64,000 nt of DNA from an uncultured Christensenella sp. (GCA_910577995.1 CAJTND010000001.1:314723-378722); one strand, 5' to 3'. Shown: positions 18,231 to 27,323, numbered from the stretch's first letter. Numbers and translations are program-made. Notes: a model not told the origin generated them from the letters alone.

Positions 18231-18259
18231 ATTATAGCCTGCCGACAAAAACTTCGCAA
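18231..18259 (-). promoter_or_regulatory. Leaderless-type promoter of the minD operon
   Basis: On the minus strand TTGCGA (18259-18254), a 17-base spacer and TATAAT (18236-18231) are followed by ATCGGT and the minD ATG. The predicted +1 is the start codon itself. Confidence 0.7.
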
Positions 18260-18296
18260 GAGGAAATTTGTACTGTTTTGTCGTAATATCCAAATA

Positions 18297-18330
18297 ATAA
18301 AAAAATTCCCCGCGCCGAACGGTACGGGGT
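18297..18330 (-). terminator. Terminator of the ppx-maf-mreB operon
   Basis: On the minus strand CCCCG...CCG-TT-CGG...CGGGG (a stem with a 2x2 internal loop) is followed by AATTTTTTT. It separates mreB from the minD promoter. Confidence 0.75.
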
Positions 18331-18359
18331 ATCTTGCATAGCGTCGAGCCTGCTTCGGC

Positions 18360-19361
18360 TTACGCCTGTCTTACTATATCCTCTAAAAGATACGGGTCGG
18401 AAAGCAGCATGCCCGCGCCCGCGATGACCGCGTAATGCGGATCTTGCGGTATGCGGATATTAAGTCCGAGGCTCTCGCTCATCATCGCGGCGAGCCCGGG
18501 TATGTTCGCGCCGCCGCCGACTACGGTTATACCGCTCTTTTGTATTTCCGTCGCCACCGCGGGCGAGCACGAATTGATAACGCCCGATACGGCGTCGATA
18601 ATGTTCTTGTAATAGACCTGTATCGCGCCGTACAGGACCTCTGACGCTATCTCCTGCGTGCGTATGCTCTTTGTTTCGATATCGAGTCCGCTCACCGTCA
18701 TTGCGGCGCAGTCGTTGCGCACGAGGCTGAGGATATTCTCCTTGACCTTGCGCACCGTCGCGAGGTCGGTCTTTAATTTGTACAAGCCGCAAATGCTGTC
18801 GACGAGCGTTCGGTCTATCATGTCTCCGCCGATGTTTATCGAGCAGCCCGTAACGATACCGCAAAGGCTCAAAACGGCTATCTCCGTCGCGCCGCCGCCT
18901 ATCGATACTATAAAACCGCCGTAATTGGACTGCACGGGCAGTTCCGTGCCTATCGCCGCGAGCATGACGGAATTTACCATTTCCACGTCGTCCACGCCCG
19001 CGCCCATCAAGGCTTCTTCGTAGATCTTGCGCTCCTCTACGGTAATGCCCGTCGGCACGCCGAGCACCGCTCGGACCTTGGGCTTGATGATGTACGACTG
19101 CGGCAGTATGCGCTTCATGAACTCATTCATCATCGCGCCCGCCGCGTTCGCGTCTTTTATAACGCCGTCGGTTATCGGGCGGACTATCCTCGTCCTGTCG
19201 GGGGCTTTGCCCATCATGCGGTAAGCGACGTTGCCCACCGCGCGCGCGCCGCCGTCGCCGTATGCGATAACGGACGGCTCATGCAAGACGATGCCGTTCC
19301 CCGATACGAGTATCGAGGTGTACGACGTACCCATGTCAATCGCTATATCCATTTTCGCCAT
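18360..19361 (-). CDS. mreB: Rod shape-determining actin homologue MreB
   Basis: This 333-residue protein has the actin-fold nucleotide motifs of MreB: phosphate-1 AIDMGTSYTS, connect-1 GGFIVSIGGGATEIAVLS, phosphate-2 and adenosine motif TVVGGGANIPGL. Membrane-associated MreB filaments guide cell-wall synthesis. The start overlaps the end of maf by 26 bases, with GAGGAGA upstream inside maf. Genes that usually follow (mreC, mreD, minC) are absent; a terminator and then minD follow directly. Confidence 0.93.
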   Translation of the reverse strand: MAKMDIAIDMGTSYTSILVSGNGIVLHEPSVIAYGDGGARAVGNVAYRMMGKAPDRTRIVRPITDGVIKDANAAGAMMNEFMKRILPQSYIIKPKVRAVLGVPTGITVEERKIYEEALMGAGVDDVEMVNSVMLAAIGTELPVQSNYGGFIVSIGGGATEIAVLSLCGIVTGCSINIGGDMIDRTLVDSICGLYKLKTDLATVRKVKENILSLVRNDCAAMTVSGLDIETKSIRTQEIASEVLYGAIQVYYKNIIDAVSGVINSCSPAVATEIQKSGITVVGGGANIPGLAAMMSESLGLNIRIPQDPHYAVIAGAGMLLSDPYLLEDIVRQA

Positions 19362-19980
19362 CGATAATGTTCTCCTCTATAAGTTTTTCCAAAGCACCGA
19401 CGGGCATACCGACTATATTATCGAAGTCGCCGCGTATACCAACGGTGAGCGCGCGTATCGCCGCGTCGGCGATGTTGTAGCCGCCCGCCTTGTCGAACGG
19501 CGCGCCGCTGTCGACGTACTCGCCGACCGTCTTTTCGTCGAAAGCGCCGAACGTGACGAACGAAGTCTCGGACGTTTCGATTATTTTCTTCCCTACTCGA
19601 AAATATACCGCCGTCACGACCTCGTGCGTATTGCCGCAGAGCATGCGCAGCATTTCCATAGCACGTTCGCGCGTGTCCGGCTTGCCGAGCACGACGTCGT
19701 TTATACCGACCGCCGTATCGAAAGCGAGCACGGGCTTATCGGTCGAACGCGCCGCGCTCTCGCCCTTGGCGCGCGCGTTTGCGGCGGCTGTCGCCTGCGC
19801 AGAGCCGAGCGTCCGCTCCTCAACGTCTTGCGGCGCGAACACAGGCGTTATGCGTTCTATCCCGTGCGCCGCGAGCACGCGCGCCGTTTCGCCGTCTGGC
19901 GTTACATATTTGATCTTGTGCGCAAGCTCGGCGCGGCGCGGCGACGCCGTGGCGAATATTATCTCGACTGTTTTTTTCAT
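19336..19980 (-). CDS. maf: Maf-family nucleoside triphosphate pyrophosphatase
   Basis: This protein of about 214 residues has the Maf signature near the N-terminus (ATASPRRAELAHKI), the active-site AFDTAVG, the KP motif GKPDT, and the late motif DKAGGYNIADAA. Maf proteins hydrolyse non-canonical or modified nucleotides (dTTP/UTP or methylated) and were linked to septum control in Bacillus, where maf is next to mreB. I take ATG 19980 over TTG 19986; neither has a clear SD. It lies between ppx and mreB. Confidence 0.88.
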   Translation of the reverse strand: MKKTVEIIFATASPRRAELAHKIKYVTPDGETARVLAAHGIERITPVFAPQDVEERTLGSAQATAAANARAKGESAARSTDKPVLAFDTAVGINDVVLGKPDTRERAMEMLRMLCGNTHEVVTAVYFRVGKKIIETSETSFVTFGAFDEKTVGEYVDSGAPFDKAGGYNIADAAIRALTVGIRGDFDNIVGMPVGALEKLIEENIIDGENGYSD

Positions 19981-20016
19981 TCGCAATAGTCGCGGCGGCG
20001 CAACAAGCGGCGGCGC

Positions 20017-21528
20017 TTACAGTATCTCCAAATTCTTCTTGTACGCGCGGGCAAAGTCCGCGCCCGCGCCGAGCGCGTCTTTTATCTCCAAAGAGCAGTC
20101 GCCCTCGACCTCCGTCTTCATGATGACGGAATCGCCGAGCACGTCGCAATTTATAGACTTGACCGAACCCGACATGGAGCGGTCGAGCGAGTCGGCTATG
20201 CGCAGTATCACCGCGAGCCGCATGACTGCGACCATATCCTCTTCCTGCAATATCCCGCTGTATCTGTTCCACTCGTTGGCGGGTATATCCTCGAGGTTGT
20301 GCCCTCTTACGACGAACGACGCGAGCACGAGGTCGCGATGCGATATGCCGTAGAGGTTGGAATTGGTTATAAAGTACGCGGAATGCTTGTATCTGTCGTA
20401 GAAGTTGAGCCGCATGCCCGATTCGTGCAGGAGCGCGGCGACGCGCAGTACGCGCACGTACTGCCGCGGCAGCTTGTGCAGCACGCGGAGCTGTTTATAC
20501 AGCTGTATAGCGAGGTTGCACACGTGTTCCGCATGCGGAACGTTGAGATCGTAATAATAAAGCCTCGTATATATGGAATGTCCGAGGATGTCGGAAATGG
20601 GCTTTTCGAGCGTGGTCGGCACTGCGTGGTTGAACATATACCCTTCGCGTATCCCCGAGCCGGATACCGTCACTTCGTCGAACTCCGTACAGCCGAAAAA
20701 GCTCTTGATGCACGAAAGCGCCGCACAGAAAATATCGGCGCGTTGCGCGGAAAGACCTTTTATCTTGCTCCGCTTTTCCACGTCGAGTATCTTTATCATG
20801 TCGTATATCTTGTCGAACGTTTCCGCGCTCAGCTTGAAGTTGTGCACCATGTCGAGCGGATATTTGTTGATACGCTTGACTATGCGCACAAGGTTGCGGA
20901 AAGAGCCGCCGACGCCGATGAATTTATAGTCGGGATCGAGTTCTTTGAGCCATTCCACGCCGTTGAACTGGTCGCGCATGTACGTTTCTATCATCTGCGC
21001 CTGTTGGAGCGGCGTAGTGTTTTCGTTGAAGAGCACGGAAAGATTCATCGTGCCTATCGGCAGACACACGCGGTTGAGTATCATTCGGCGGTTGTATTGG
21101 ATGAGCTGTATCGACGAGCCCGAAATATCCATGATAACGCCCTTGGGTATCTCCAAGGAGTTGATGACGCCGTAATATATTTGCGTCGCTTCCTGCTCCT
21201 CGGTAAGTACGTTTATCTTAAAGCCGCAGACCGTGTTAACTTCTTCCAGAAAGCTGCGTTGGTTCTTTGCCTTGCGCACCGCGTTGGTGGCGAACGCGTA
21301 CACCTTGTCAACATTGTTTGCGTCGCACAGCTTGCGGAACATTTTCAGCGTCTTTACCGCCTGCGCTATGCGCGCCTGCTTGAGGTAGCCCTCTCTTTCC
21401 ATGTCTTGTGCAAGCCGAACAGTCTCCTTCAGCTCGTCGTAAACGACGTAATAACTGTCGTTTATGACGTGTGCCAACACCAGCCGCGCAGAATTAGAAC
21501 CCAGATCGATTATAGCGATGTTTTTCAA
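20017..21528 (-). CDS. ppx: Ppx/GppA exopolyphosphatase with HD-type C-terminal domain
   Basis: This protein of about 503 residues has the ASKHA actin-like fold: IIDLGSNSARLV at the N-terminus, TEEQEATQIYYGV and MDISGSSIQLIQY in the middle, and VGGSFRNL and VSGSGIREG later. It ends with an HD-like domain (about 310-480; AALLHESG). It would hydrolyse polyphosphate and/or pppGpp. I prefer TTG 21528 (LKNIAIIDLGS) because the AAAGG is 9 bases upstream; TTG 21537 touches the SD. It is first in the ppx-maf-mreB operon. Confidence 0.9.
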   Translation of the reverse strand: MKNIAIIDLGSNSARLVLAHVINDSYYVVYDELKETVRLAQDMEREGYLKQARIAQAVKTLKMFRKLCDANNVDKVYAFATNAVRKAKNQRSFLEEVNTVCGFKINVLTEEQEATQIYYGVINSLEIPKGVIMDISGSSIQLIQYNRRMILNRVCLPIGTMNLSVLFNENTTPLQQAQMIETYMRDQFNGVEWLKELDPDYKFIGVGGSFRNLVRIVKRINKYPLDMVHNFKLSAETFDKIYDMIKILDVEKRSKIKGLSAQRADIFCAALSCIKSFFGCTEFDEVTVSGSGIREGYMFNHAVPTTLEKPISDILGHSIYTRLYYYDLNVPHAEHVCNLAIQLYKQLRVLHKLPRQYVRVLRVAALLHESGMRLNFYDRYKHSAYFITNSNLYGISHRDLVLASFVVRGHNLEDIPANEWNRYSGILQEEDMVAVMRLAVILRIADSLDRSMSGSVKSINCDVLGDSVIMKTEVEGDCSLEIKDALGAGADFARAYKKNLEIL

Positions 21529-21585
21529 AGTAGACAACCTTTCGGAACACGTACAGCCTACATATTCCCATTTTGTATTGTGATA

Positions 21586-21614
21586 ATTATATCATACTTT
21601 ATTATTGATGTAAA
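21586..21614 (-). promoter_or_regulatory. Promoter of ppx-maf-mreB
   Basis: On the minus strand TTTACA (21614-21609), a 17-base spacer and TATAAT (21591-21586) give a conventional leader of about 55 bases. Confidence 0.7.
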
Positions 21615-21718
21615 GTAGTCATATTGCACAAAATAATTATTTGTTTTTGTACTATTTGACCATAAAAGTCATACATTTGCAATATACGGCGCACATTCGA
21701 CAAAAACCGTCAAAACTC

Positions 21719-21747
21719 TTTACTTTTTTTCGTCCGCATGCTAAAAT
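21719..21747 (+). promoter_or_regulatory. Leaderless-type promoter of the beta-propeller gene
   Basis: TTTACT (21719-21724), a 17-base spacer and TAAAAT (21742-21747) end 7 bases before ATG 21755, with no SD sequence. This is divergent from the ppx promoter. Confidence 0.55.
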
Positions 21748-21754
21748 AATGTAT

Positions 21755-24394
21755 ATGAAAAACCGCGCGCTCGCTTCAGCAGCAAAAACAATAACTCCCG
21801 CCGTCGCAGCGACGCTTGCGGCGGTAGCGGCGCTCGCGATAGGCGCGCCCGCCGCTTCTCACGCAGAAAATACGGGAACGGACGCGGCGCTCGCACCGAT
21901 CGAGACCGCGTCACAAACGGTCTATCGGTATTTCGACGCGCCCGTCTCGGTATTTGCCGACGCGGGCGGCAGGCTCGTTGCCGAAAAAGACAGGATAACG
22001 GCGGTATCGCCCGATATGACTTTTTCCGTACTGCGCGACGTCGGCGCGGACAAGCTCTACCGCCGCGGCGAGGTGCTCTACACGCTCGAGGACGGCGCGC
22101 TTCGCTCGTACTACGGCGACACCGTAACGACCTTCGGCGAAGCCGCGGCTCTGCCCGACGACGGCGACGACGGCACGCCGGACGATAACGACAGCATTCG
22201 GACCGCCGATCACGAAGTCGACGGATTTATAGACTTTGCGGTCTGCGGCGACAAGCTCTATGCGCTCTCGCCCGACGCGCTCACAGTTATACCGCTCGGC
22301 GAGCTCGCTTTTGCGGACGGCGCGGAAACGGTCGAGCTCGTATCGACGGAGCATCACGCTGTCAAAGCCACGGCGATAGCCGTCGCGGCGGACGACTGCG
22401 CTTATATCGCCGTCGACTCGCCCATATTCAGGAACAAGCAGGACATCGCGCGCGTCGATACGAGCGGCGCAGTCGAAACGGTCGTGCCCGAAACAGACAG
22501 GCTGTACGCGCTCACTGCGACCGCCGACACGCTATACGCGCTCACGCACGACGCCGTCACCGGCTATGCCGTCGGCAGCGGCATGACCGTGACGCACAGG
22601 CTGACGGGCACGCGCTTTACCGATATTTACGCCGCAACGGACGGGCTGTACGCGCTCGACGCGCTCGACGCGCTGTGCTTTGTGCCGTTCGGGCTTTCCG
22701 ACTATACGTTGCTCGCCGCGTCCGCCGCCGATGCGGAAGGCTTCTTCAATATCCCGTCCGCCGCCGCTGTCAAGAACTCGACGCTATACGTCGCCGACAC
22801 GGTAAACGGCAGGATAGCCGCCTACGGCGACACGCTCGAATACGTCGGCGGCAAGTTCGACAATCCCGTATCCGTCGCGAGCGACAGCACAGGCGCGCTG
22901 TACGTTGCGCACGGCGGCAACACCGTATCGCGCATCGCCGACGGCGAAACGACGTCGTACACGATAGACGGAGCAATACGGAGCGTCGCGGTCGATTCCG
23001 ATAAAAACATGTACATACTCGCTCGCAACGGCTTGTGGTACGCCAAGCGCGGCGAAACGCCCGTCAAGGTAAGCGACGTCAAGTACAGAGCGATAACGCT
23101 CGGCGTCGGACGCGAGGGGCTTTTCGCGCTCGACGGCGATACCGTAAAGCGTCTTACCGTCGCCGACGGCGCAGTCACCGAATTCGATTACGTTACCGTC
23201 GGTGCGGACGCTTTTTCGATAGCGGTCGACCTCGACGGCAACGTTTTTGCCCTGTCGCGCACCGCGATAGACAAGTACGAGCGCGTTTACGGCGGGAGCA
23301 AGACCGAGCGCTTCGAGCTTACGCTCCACGGCGAACCTTACGAACTCGGCTTTACGTCGGGACAGATACTGCTTTCGACCGTCGGCAACGCCTTTACCGA
23401 GTACGGCGGCGCTATAATAGTCGACACGTACAAACACCGCATGTTCACGGCGGACGGAGCTACGCTCGGCATCAAGCTCGTGGACAGCTCGGATTACGAA
23501 GATCCCAAGCTCGAGGAGAACGACGAGCCTGCCTATTACGGCGAGGGACTCATCCGCGTCGCGCTGTACGACGCACAGGTCTTTTCCATGCCGACCGAAA
23601 CAAAGACCGTTTACACCATTGCCGAGGGGCGCAAGGTCATCGTTCCCGAATACGACCTCACCGAATCGCGCGAATACTCGCTGATACTCATCGACGACCT
23701 TTCCGCGGGCAGACTGATAGAGGGGTACGTCTACAAGGACGCGCTGTCCGAGCCTCTCGCCTATTCCGCGCCGCCGTCAGACGTCGGCACGGTGTATTCC
23801 AACGCGACGCCCGTTTACAAATGGCCGAGCCCCAACGCAAAGACGGTAAAGGGATTCAGCGCGGTCGAGCGCAGCACGCAGTTCAAAGTGCTCGACTTCG
23901 TAGAGCCTTACCGCGACGATTACGACAATCTTTGGTACAGGATCAGCATAGCCGAGGAATGCGAGGGGTATATCCTCGCCGCCAATCTCAGTCTTTTGGA
24001 CTACGAGCCCGTGTTTATACGCCCCGCTTACAACGCCGAGATAATATCCTACGAAGAAAGCGAGTACGCGCAGGCTTATAAGCTGGAAAACGGCGAATAT
24101 ATCCCGCTCGAAGTGACGCTCGACACGGGGACGAAGGTCGAAGTCGTCGGCGTTTACGACACCTCGCTCGAATATACCGAGGTCAAATACCTCGACGGAA
24201 AGCTCGGCACGCTCACCTGCTACGTCAAGACCGTATACCTCAAATACAACGGCGTGAACATCGTGCCGATAGTCGCGACGGCAGTCATAATAATAACCGT
24301 CGCGCTCGCCGCGATCATCATCGGGCGCGTTGTGTACGTCAAGAAGAAACGGCTGATCACACCGACCGACGAGCGCGGCAATATGACGGCATAG
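21755..24394 (+). CDS. Membrane-anchored extracellular beta-propeller protein with SH3-like domains
   Basis: This protein of about 879 residues has a signal peptide (about 1-38, cleaving near ASHAENTG). An NHL/YVTN-like beta-propeller follows, with many repeats of the type V-A-V-D-x-D-x-N-x-Y/F-x-L (for example AVDSDKNMYILAR, AVDLDGNVFALSR). Two SH3-like domains come next (about 670-750 and 755-840; the first with GTVYSNATPVYKWPSP). A single TM segment (PIVATAVIIITVALAAIIIG) and a short basic tail close it. The ORF is open from 21641, but MKNRALASAAK is the only plausible signal-peptide start. Function is unknown; wall binding or surface sensing is possible. Confidence 0.8.
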   Translation: MKNRALASAAKTITPAVAATLAAVAALAIGAPAASHAENTGTDAALAPIETASQTVYRYFDAPVSVFADAGGRLVAEKDRITAVSPDMTFSVLRDVGADKLYRRGEVLYTLEDGALRSYYGDTVTTFGEAAALPDDGDDGTPDDNDSIRTADHEVDGFIDFAVCGDKLYALSPDALTVIPLGELAFADGAETVELVSTEHHAVKATAIAVAADDCAYIAVDSPIFRNKQDIARVDTSGAVETVVPETDRLYALTATADTLYALTHDAVTGYAVGSGMTVTHRLTGTRFTDIYAATDGLYALDALDALCFVPFGLSDYTLLAASAADAEGFFNIPSAAAVKNSTLYVADTVNGRIAAYGDTLEYVGGKFDNPVSVASDSTGALYVAHGGNTVSRIADGETTSYTIDGAIRSVAVDSDKNMYILARNGLWYAKRGETPVKVSDVKYRAITLGVGREGLFALDGDTVKRLTVADGAVTEFDYVTVGADAFSIAVDLDGNVFALSRTAIDKYERVYGGSKTERFELTLHGEPYELGFTSGQILLSTVGNAFTEYGGAIIVDTYKHRMFTADGATLGIKLVDSSDYEDPKLEENDEPAYYGEGLIRVALYDAQVFSMPTETKTVYTIAEGRKVIVPEYDLTESREYSLILIDDLSAGRLIEGYVYKDALSEPLAYSAPPSDVGTVYSNATPVYKWPSPNAKTVKGFSAVERSTQFKVLDFVEPYRDDYDNLWYRISIAEECEGYILAANLSLLDYEPVFIRPAYNAEIISYEESEYAQAYKLENGEYIPLEVTLDTGTKVEVVGVYDTSLEYTEVKYLDGKLGTLTCYVKTVYLKYNGVNIVPIVATAVIIITVALAAIIIGRVVYVKKKRLITPTDERGNMTA

Positions 24395-24414
24395 GTCATT
24401 ACACCCGATACGGC

Positions 24415-24449
24415 AAAACGGCGAGCACCTAAGGTACGCGCCGTTTTTT
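24415..24449. terminator. Terminator between the propeller gene and ssb
   Basis: AAAACGGCG pairs with CGCCGTTTT, with inner ACC/GGT pairing, and is followed by six T residues on the plus strand. The minus strand also ends in four T residues, so it may serve both convergent genes. Confidence 0.75.
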
Positions 24450-24475
24450 GTTTCCGTTTATTTATTTATCTACGA

Positions 24476-25126
24476 CTATTCTTCGCCGTCGACGGTGGAG
24501 GCAACCTCGCTCTCCTTTTTGACGAGCTCGACCGCGCCTATGGAAAACTCGTAGGCAGTGCGGAGCTGCGTACTGCCGTCCTCGTAGCGTTTTACGTACT
24601 GCCGCGACTGTATGCGTCCCGAAACCTCGAGCTTCTGCCCGACGGGCGCATTCTTGATGAGCCGCGCGTTCTTGCCCCAGGCGATGCACGGTATGTAGTC
24701 GGACTTGGAGTACGCACGGTTTACCGCGAGCAGTACGTCGCATATCTCGCGGTTGAAGGGCGTCGTGCGGTAAACGGGCGGCTTGCAGATATACCCGATG
24801 AGCTCCGCCGAGTTGGGATTGACGTCGGACTGCGGCGGCGATATCTCACGCGCAAACACGCTGAGTATGAGCCGCGACCGCTCGCCCTCGGGACGGTTGA
24901 AGCTGCGGAACTGCCCGACGACGCTTATAAGATCGCCCTCTTTAAGACCGTCCGCGAGCTGTTCCGACACGGTGACGGGTATCTCGTCGAGATGTTCCGA
25001 GAGCCGCGGCACGTCGAGCTTGAACTCGTAAAACTTTTCGCCGTACAGGTCGTGGGAATACTCCACCGACGAGCCTATACGCCCTTGCAAAAAGACGGTG
25101 TTGGTCGATCTTGTTTCGTTCTTCAT
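24476..25126 (-). CDS. ssb: Single-stranded DNA-binding protein with two OB folds
   Basis: This 216-residue protein has two OB-fold segments: residues about 9-100 (NTVFLQGRIGSSVEYSHDLYGEKFY... GQFRSF) and 108-200 (AELIGYICKPPVYRTTPFNREIC... SDYIPCIAWGKNAR). The second matches the canonical SSB signature. Such two-domain SSBs occur in Clostridia and recall Deinococcus SSB, which works as a dimer instead of a tetramer. The tail STVDGEE is short and lacks the DDDIPF tip that recruits partners. AGGAG precedes the ATG. It follows the deacetylase gene by 5 bases. Confidence 0.88.
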   Translation of the reverse strand: MKNETRSTNTVFLQGRIGSSVEYSHDLYGEKFYEFKLDVPRLSEHLDEIPVTVSEQLADGLKEGDLISVVGQFRSFNRPEGERSRLILSVFAREISPPQSDVNPNSAELIGYICKPPVYRTTPFNREICDVLLAVNRAYSKSDYIPCIAWGKNARLIKNAPVGQKLEVSGRIQSRQYVKRYEDGSTQLRTAYEFSIGAVELVKKESEVASTVDGEE

Positions 25127-25131
25127 TGTGT

Positions 25132-25899
25132 TTAACTCCTTATTTGTCTGCCGGTGTGGTCTATTGTATAATTGTCTTTATAGATAAGCTCGCCCACTGT
25201 CTTGAAGGTGAACCCTTTCGCGCGCAGTCCGTCTATTATCGACGGCAGAGCTTCGAGCGTGTGCTTGCCGTCGTTGTGCATAAGCACTATACTGCCGTTC
25301 CTGCAATTCCCGACTATGCGCGAGGTTATCTGCTCCGCCGAAAGGTCCTTCCAATCGAGCGAATCGACGTCCCATTGTATGGTGTGCAGTCCCTGCGCTT
25401 TCGCCGTGTCGAGCAGCGCATCCGAATAATCGCCGTAAGGCGGACGGAAAAGATCGATCTTCTTGCCCGTAATGCCCTCTATCAGTTCCTTGGACGTCGA
25501 AAGCTCGAGAGCCATCTTGTCCTTTGACAGCTTGGACATGTACGGATGCGTCGCCGAATGTGTGCCTATCTCGATCCTGTCCGACGCCGCGAGCTTTTTC
25601 AGCTCGTCGCGGTACTTATCCGCCCAAAAACTGACGAGGAAAAACGTCGCCTTTGCGTCCTTTTTCTCGACGGTTTCGAGTATGCCGAGCGTTTTATCCG
25701 CGCCCCACGCCGCGTCGAACGTAAGCGCGACAGCCTTTTCGTCCGTTTCCACGGAGTAAATCGGCACTTTCTTCGGGCTGGTGTTATTGAAGATAGCCGC
25801 CGCGCCCGTAAAGTATACCGCCGTCGCCGACAGCGCGAGCACCGCCACGGCTACCGCCGCAAGAATTATAGCAGACCGTTTGACTACAAAGAACCTCAT
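25132..25899 (-). CDS. Polysaccharide deacetylase, PdaB-like
   Basis: This 255-residue protein has an N-terminal membrane anchor (about 8-30) and a NodB domain. The metal and catalytic motifs are visible: ALTFDAAWG (catalytic Asp), HSATHP (zinc His-x3-His), RPPYGDYS, TIQWDVDSLDW and IVLMHND. The FDAAWG form is typical of PdaB-type N-acetylglucosamine deacetylases of Firmicutes, several linked to spore or cell-wall modification. I start it at ATG 25899 with GGAGAGG 5 bases upstream; the longer open frame upstream is basic, non-conserved sequence. It is followed by ssb in the same transcript. Confidence 0.9.
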   Translation of the reverse strand: MRFFVVKRSAIILAAVAVAVLALSATAVYFTGAAAIFNNTSPKKVPIYSVETDEKAVALTFDAAWGADKTLGILETVEKKDAKATFFLVSFWADKYRDELKKLAASDRIEIGTHSATHPYMSKLSKDKMALELSTSKELIEGITGKKIDLFRPPYGDYSDALLDTAKAQGLHTIQWDVDSLDWKDLSAEQITSRIVGNCRNGSIVLMHNDGKHTLEALPSIIDGLRAKGFTFKTVGELIYKDNYTIDHTGRQIRS

Positions 25900-25917
25900 T
25901 CGGACCTCTCCTATCCT

Positions 25918-25946
25918 AACATATTTCATTCCGAGTATTTTGTCTT
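25918..25946 (-). promoter_or_regulatory. Putative promoter of the deacetylase-ssb operon
   Basis: On the minus strand AAGACA (25946-25941), a 17-base spacer and TATGTT (25923-25918) give a leader of about 12 bases. The -35 box is part of a direct repeat. Confidence 0.45.
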
Positions 25947-25971
25947 GTTTTGTCGGATGATGTCTTGTTTT
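25941..25971. repeat. Direct repeat TGTCTTGTTTT x2, 20 bp apart, at the deacetylase promoter
   Basis: Identical 11-mers at 25941-25951 and 25961-25971 are spaced exactly 20 bases, two helical turns. The first overlaps the -35 box and the second lies directly upstream, as for a direct-repeat activator site. Confidence 0.45.
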
Positions 25972-26094
25972 ATACCCGACCGAAACAGGCGCGGCGCGGC
26001 GCACGCACCGCCCTTGCAATATACTATTCGGCGCGGAACGGGAATAGACCTCGGCGCGGCTATTACGCCGCCGTCGTTTCGACAAAAATCGAAA

Positions 26095-26131
26095 AGGCAA
26101 AATAAACGCGCCGCCCTAAACGGACGACGCG
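26095..26131 (-). terminator. degV terminator
   Basis: On the minus strand CGCGTCGTCC pairs with GGGCGGCGCG (two G-T pairs) around a GTTTA loop, followed by TTTATTTT. Confidence 0.75.
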
Positions 26132-26161
26132 CTTGCGCTTTATTATAATTACGACCAGCCG

Positions 26162-27004
26162 CTACGCTTTCTTCTCCTTCTCGAACGTGACGATACCGAC
26201 AGTACCGACGCCGATATGCACGCCGCCGACGGGACACATCGGCTCGACGTCGATATGCGCCATGCCGAACCGCTTAAACAGTCTGTCCTTGAGCTGTTCG
26301 ACCAGCCCGTCGTCGTTGATATACAGCACCCACAGCCGCTCGAACTCGTCGGGCACGCTGTCGACCGCGTACTGCATCGCGCGCTTTACGCCGAGCGCCT
26401 TGGTCAGTATATTCAGGTCGTTGGCTTTGTACTCGAACACGGGCTTGATATTGAGTATGTTGCCTATATGCGATATGAGCTTGTTAACGCGTCCGCCGCG
26501 CGCGAGCTCGGTGAGCGACACGGGCACGAACTTTGTGGAGAACCTGTCGCGTATCTCGAGCGCATAATCGATGACCGCTTGATAGTCCATGCCGTCCCTG
26601 CTTGCGCGGACGAGCTCTTCCAAAAACATAAGAGCCGACGGTCCTGCGTTGTGCGAATCCATTACCGTAAGCTTCTTTTCGGGATACTGCAACGCCGCAA
26701 TGTTAGCCGACCCGATAGTGCCGCTCAGTCTGTCGCCTATCGTAAGTATAAGGATCTCGGCGTTCTCGTCCTCGGCATACACCTCGTCGATAGCGTCCTG
26801 GAACATACGCGGCGACGGCTGCGATGTTTTGGCAACGCCCTTCGAGCGCGCGCTCTCGCCGTAAAACACCGACCAATCCTCGCGGTCGCCCTCGACAAAC
26901 TCGCGCCCGTCAAGCAGCAGTGTCAGTCTTACGATCTTTATCCCGTTCTCCTTCGCGAACTCGCGAGTCACGCCGAACGTGGAATCTACTATAAATCTTA
27001 TCAT
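26162..27004 (-). CDS. DegV-family fatty-acid-binding protein
   Basis: This 280-residue protein has the DegV start IRFIVDSTFGV, the segment AKTSQPSP near 60, TIGDRLSGT, and VMDSHNAGPS near 115-125. The C-terminal domain carries TELARGGRVNKL and NILNIKPV. DegV/FakB proteins bind a fatty acid and, with FakA kinase, feed it as acyl-phosphate into phospholipid synthesis. No fakA lies in the window. GAGAGG precedes the ATG. It is a single gene with its own promoter and terminator. Confidence 0.92.
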   Translation of the reverse strand: MIRFIVDSTFGVTREFAKENGIKIVRLTLLLDGREFVEGDREDWSVFYGESARSKGVAKTSQPSPRMFQDAIDEVYAEDENAEILILTIGDRLSGTIGSANIAALQYPEKKLTVMDSHNAGPSALMFLEELVRASRDGMDYQAVIDYALEIRDRFSTKFVPVSLTELARGGRVNKLISHIGNILNIKPVFEYKANDLNILTKALGVKRAMQYAVDSVPDEFERLWVLYINDDGLVEQLKDRLFKRFGMAHIDVEPMCPVGGVHIGVGTVGIVTFEKEKKA

Positions 27005-27093
27005 GAAATCCTCTCATACGGTATTTTTTGAATTAGCTCGGCACACAAAGGACATATCGTCCCTTATATATTTATCGCCTAAACACTGCTTAT

Positions 27094-27122
27094 ATTATAC
27101 CATCTTTTTGCGCCTCGGTCAA
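27094..27122 (-). promoter_or_regulatory. degV promoter
   Basis: On the minus strand TTGACC (27122-27117), a 17-base spacer and TATAAT (27099-27094) give a leader of about 85 bases. Confidence 0.75.
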
Positions 27123-27323
27123 CCCGGCCGCTCCCGAGCCGTTCACGCACGCGTCTGAAAACGCCCGAAAACCCATATTTTAGCCCTAAATTATTACAAT
27201 ATTACCCATTTTAGCTGCGGAATTATCATAACATACCGCCCACACATCGTGTGATTATTTATTTATATCGCGCGCATATCGATTTGTTATATAAATAATC
27301 TTACAAAAGTTTTTTTCATTCGT

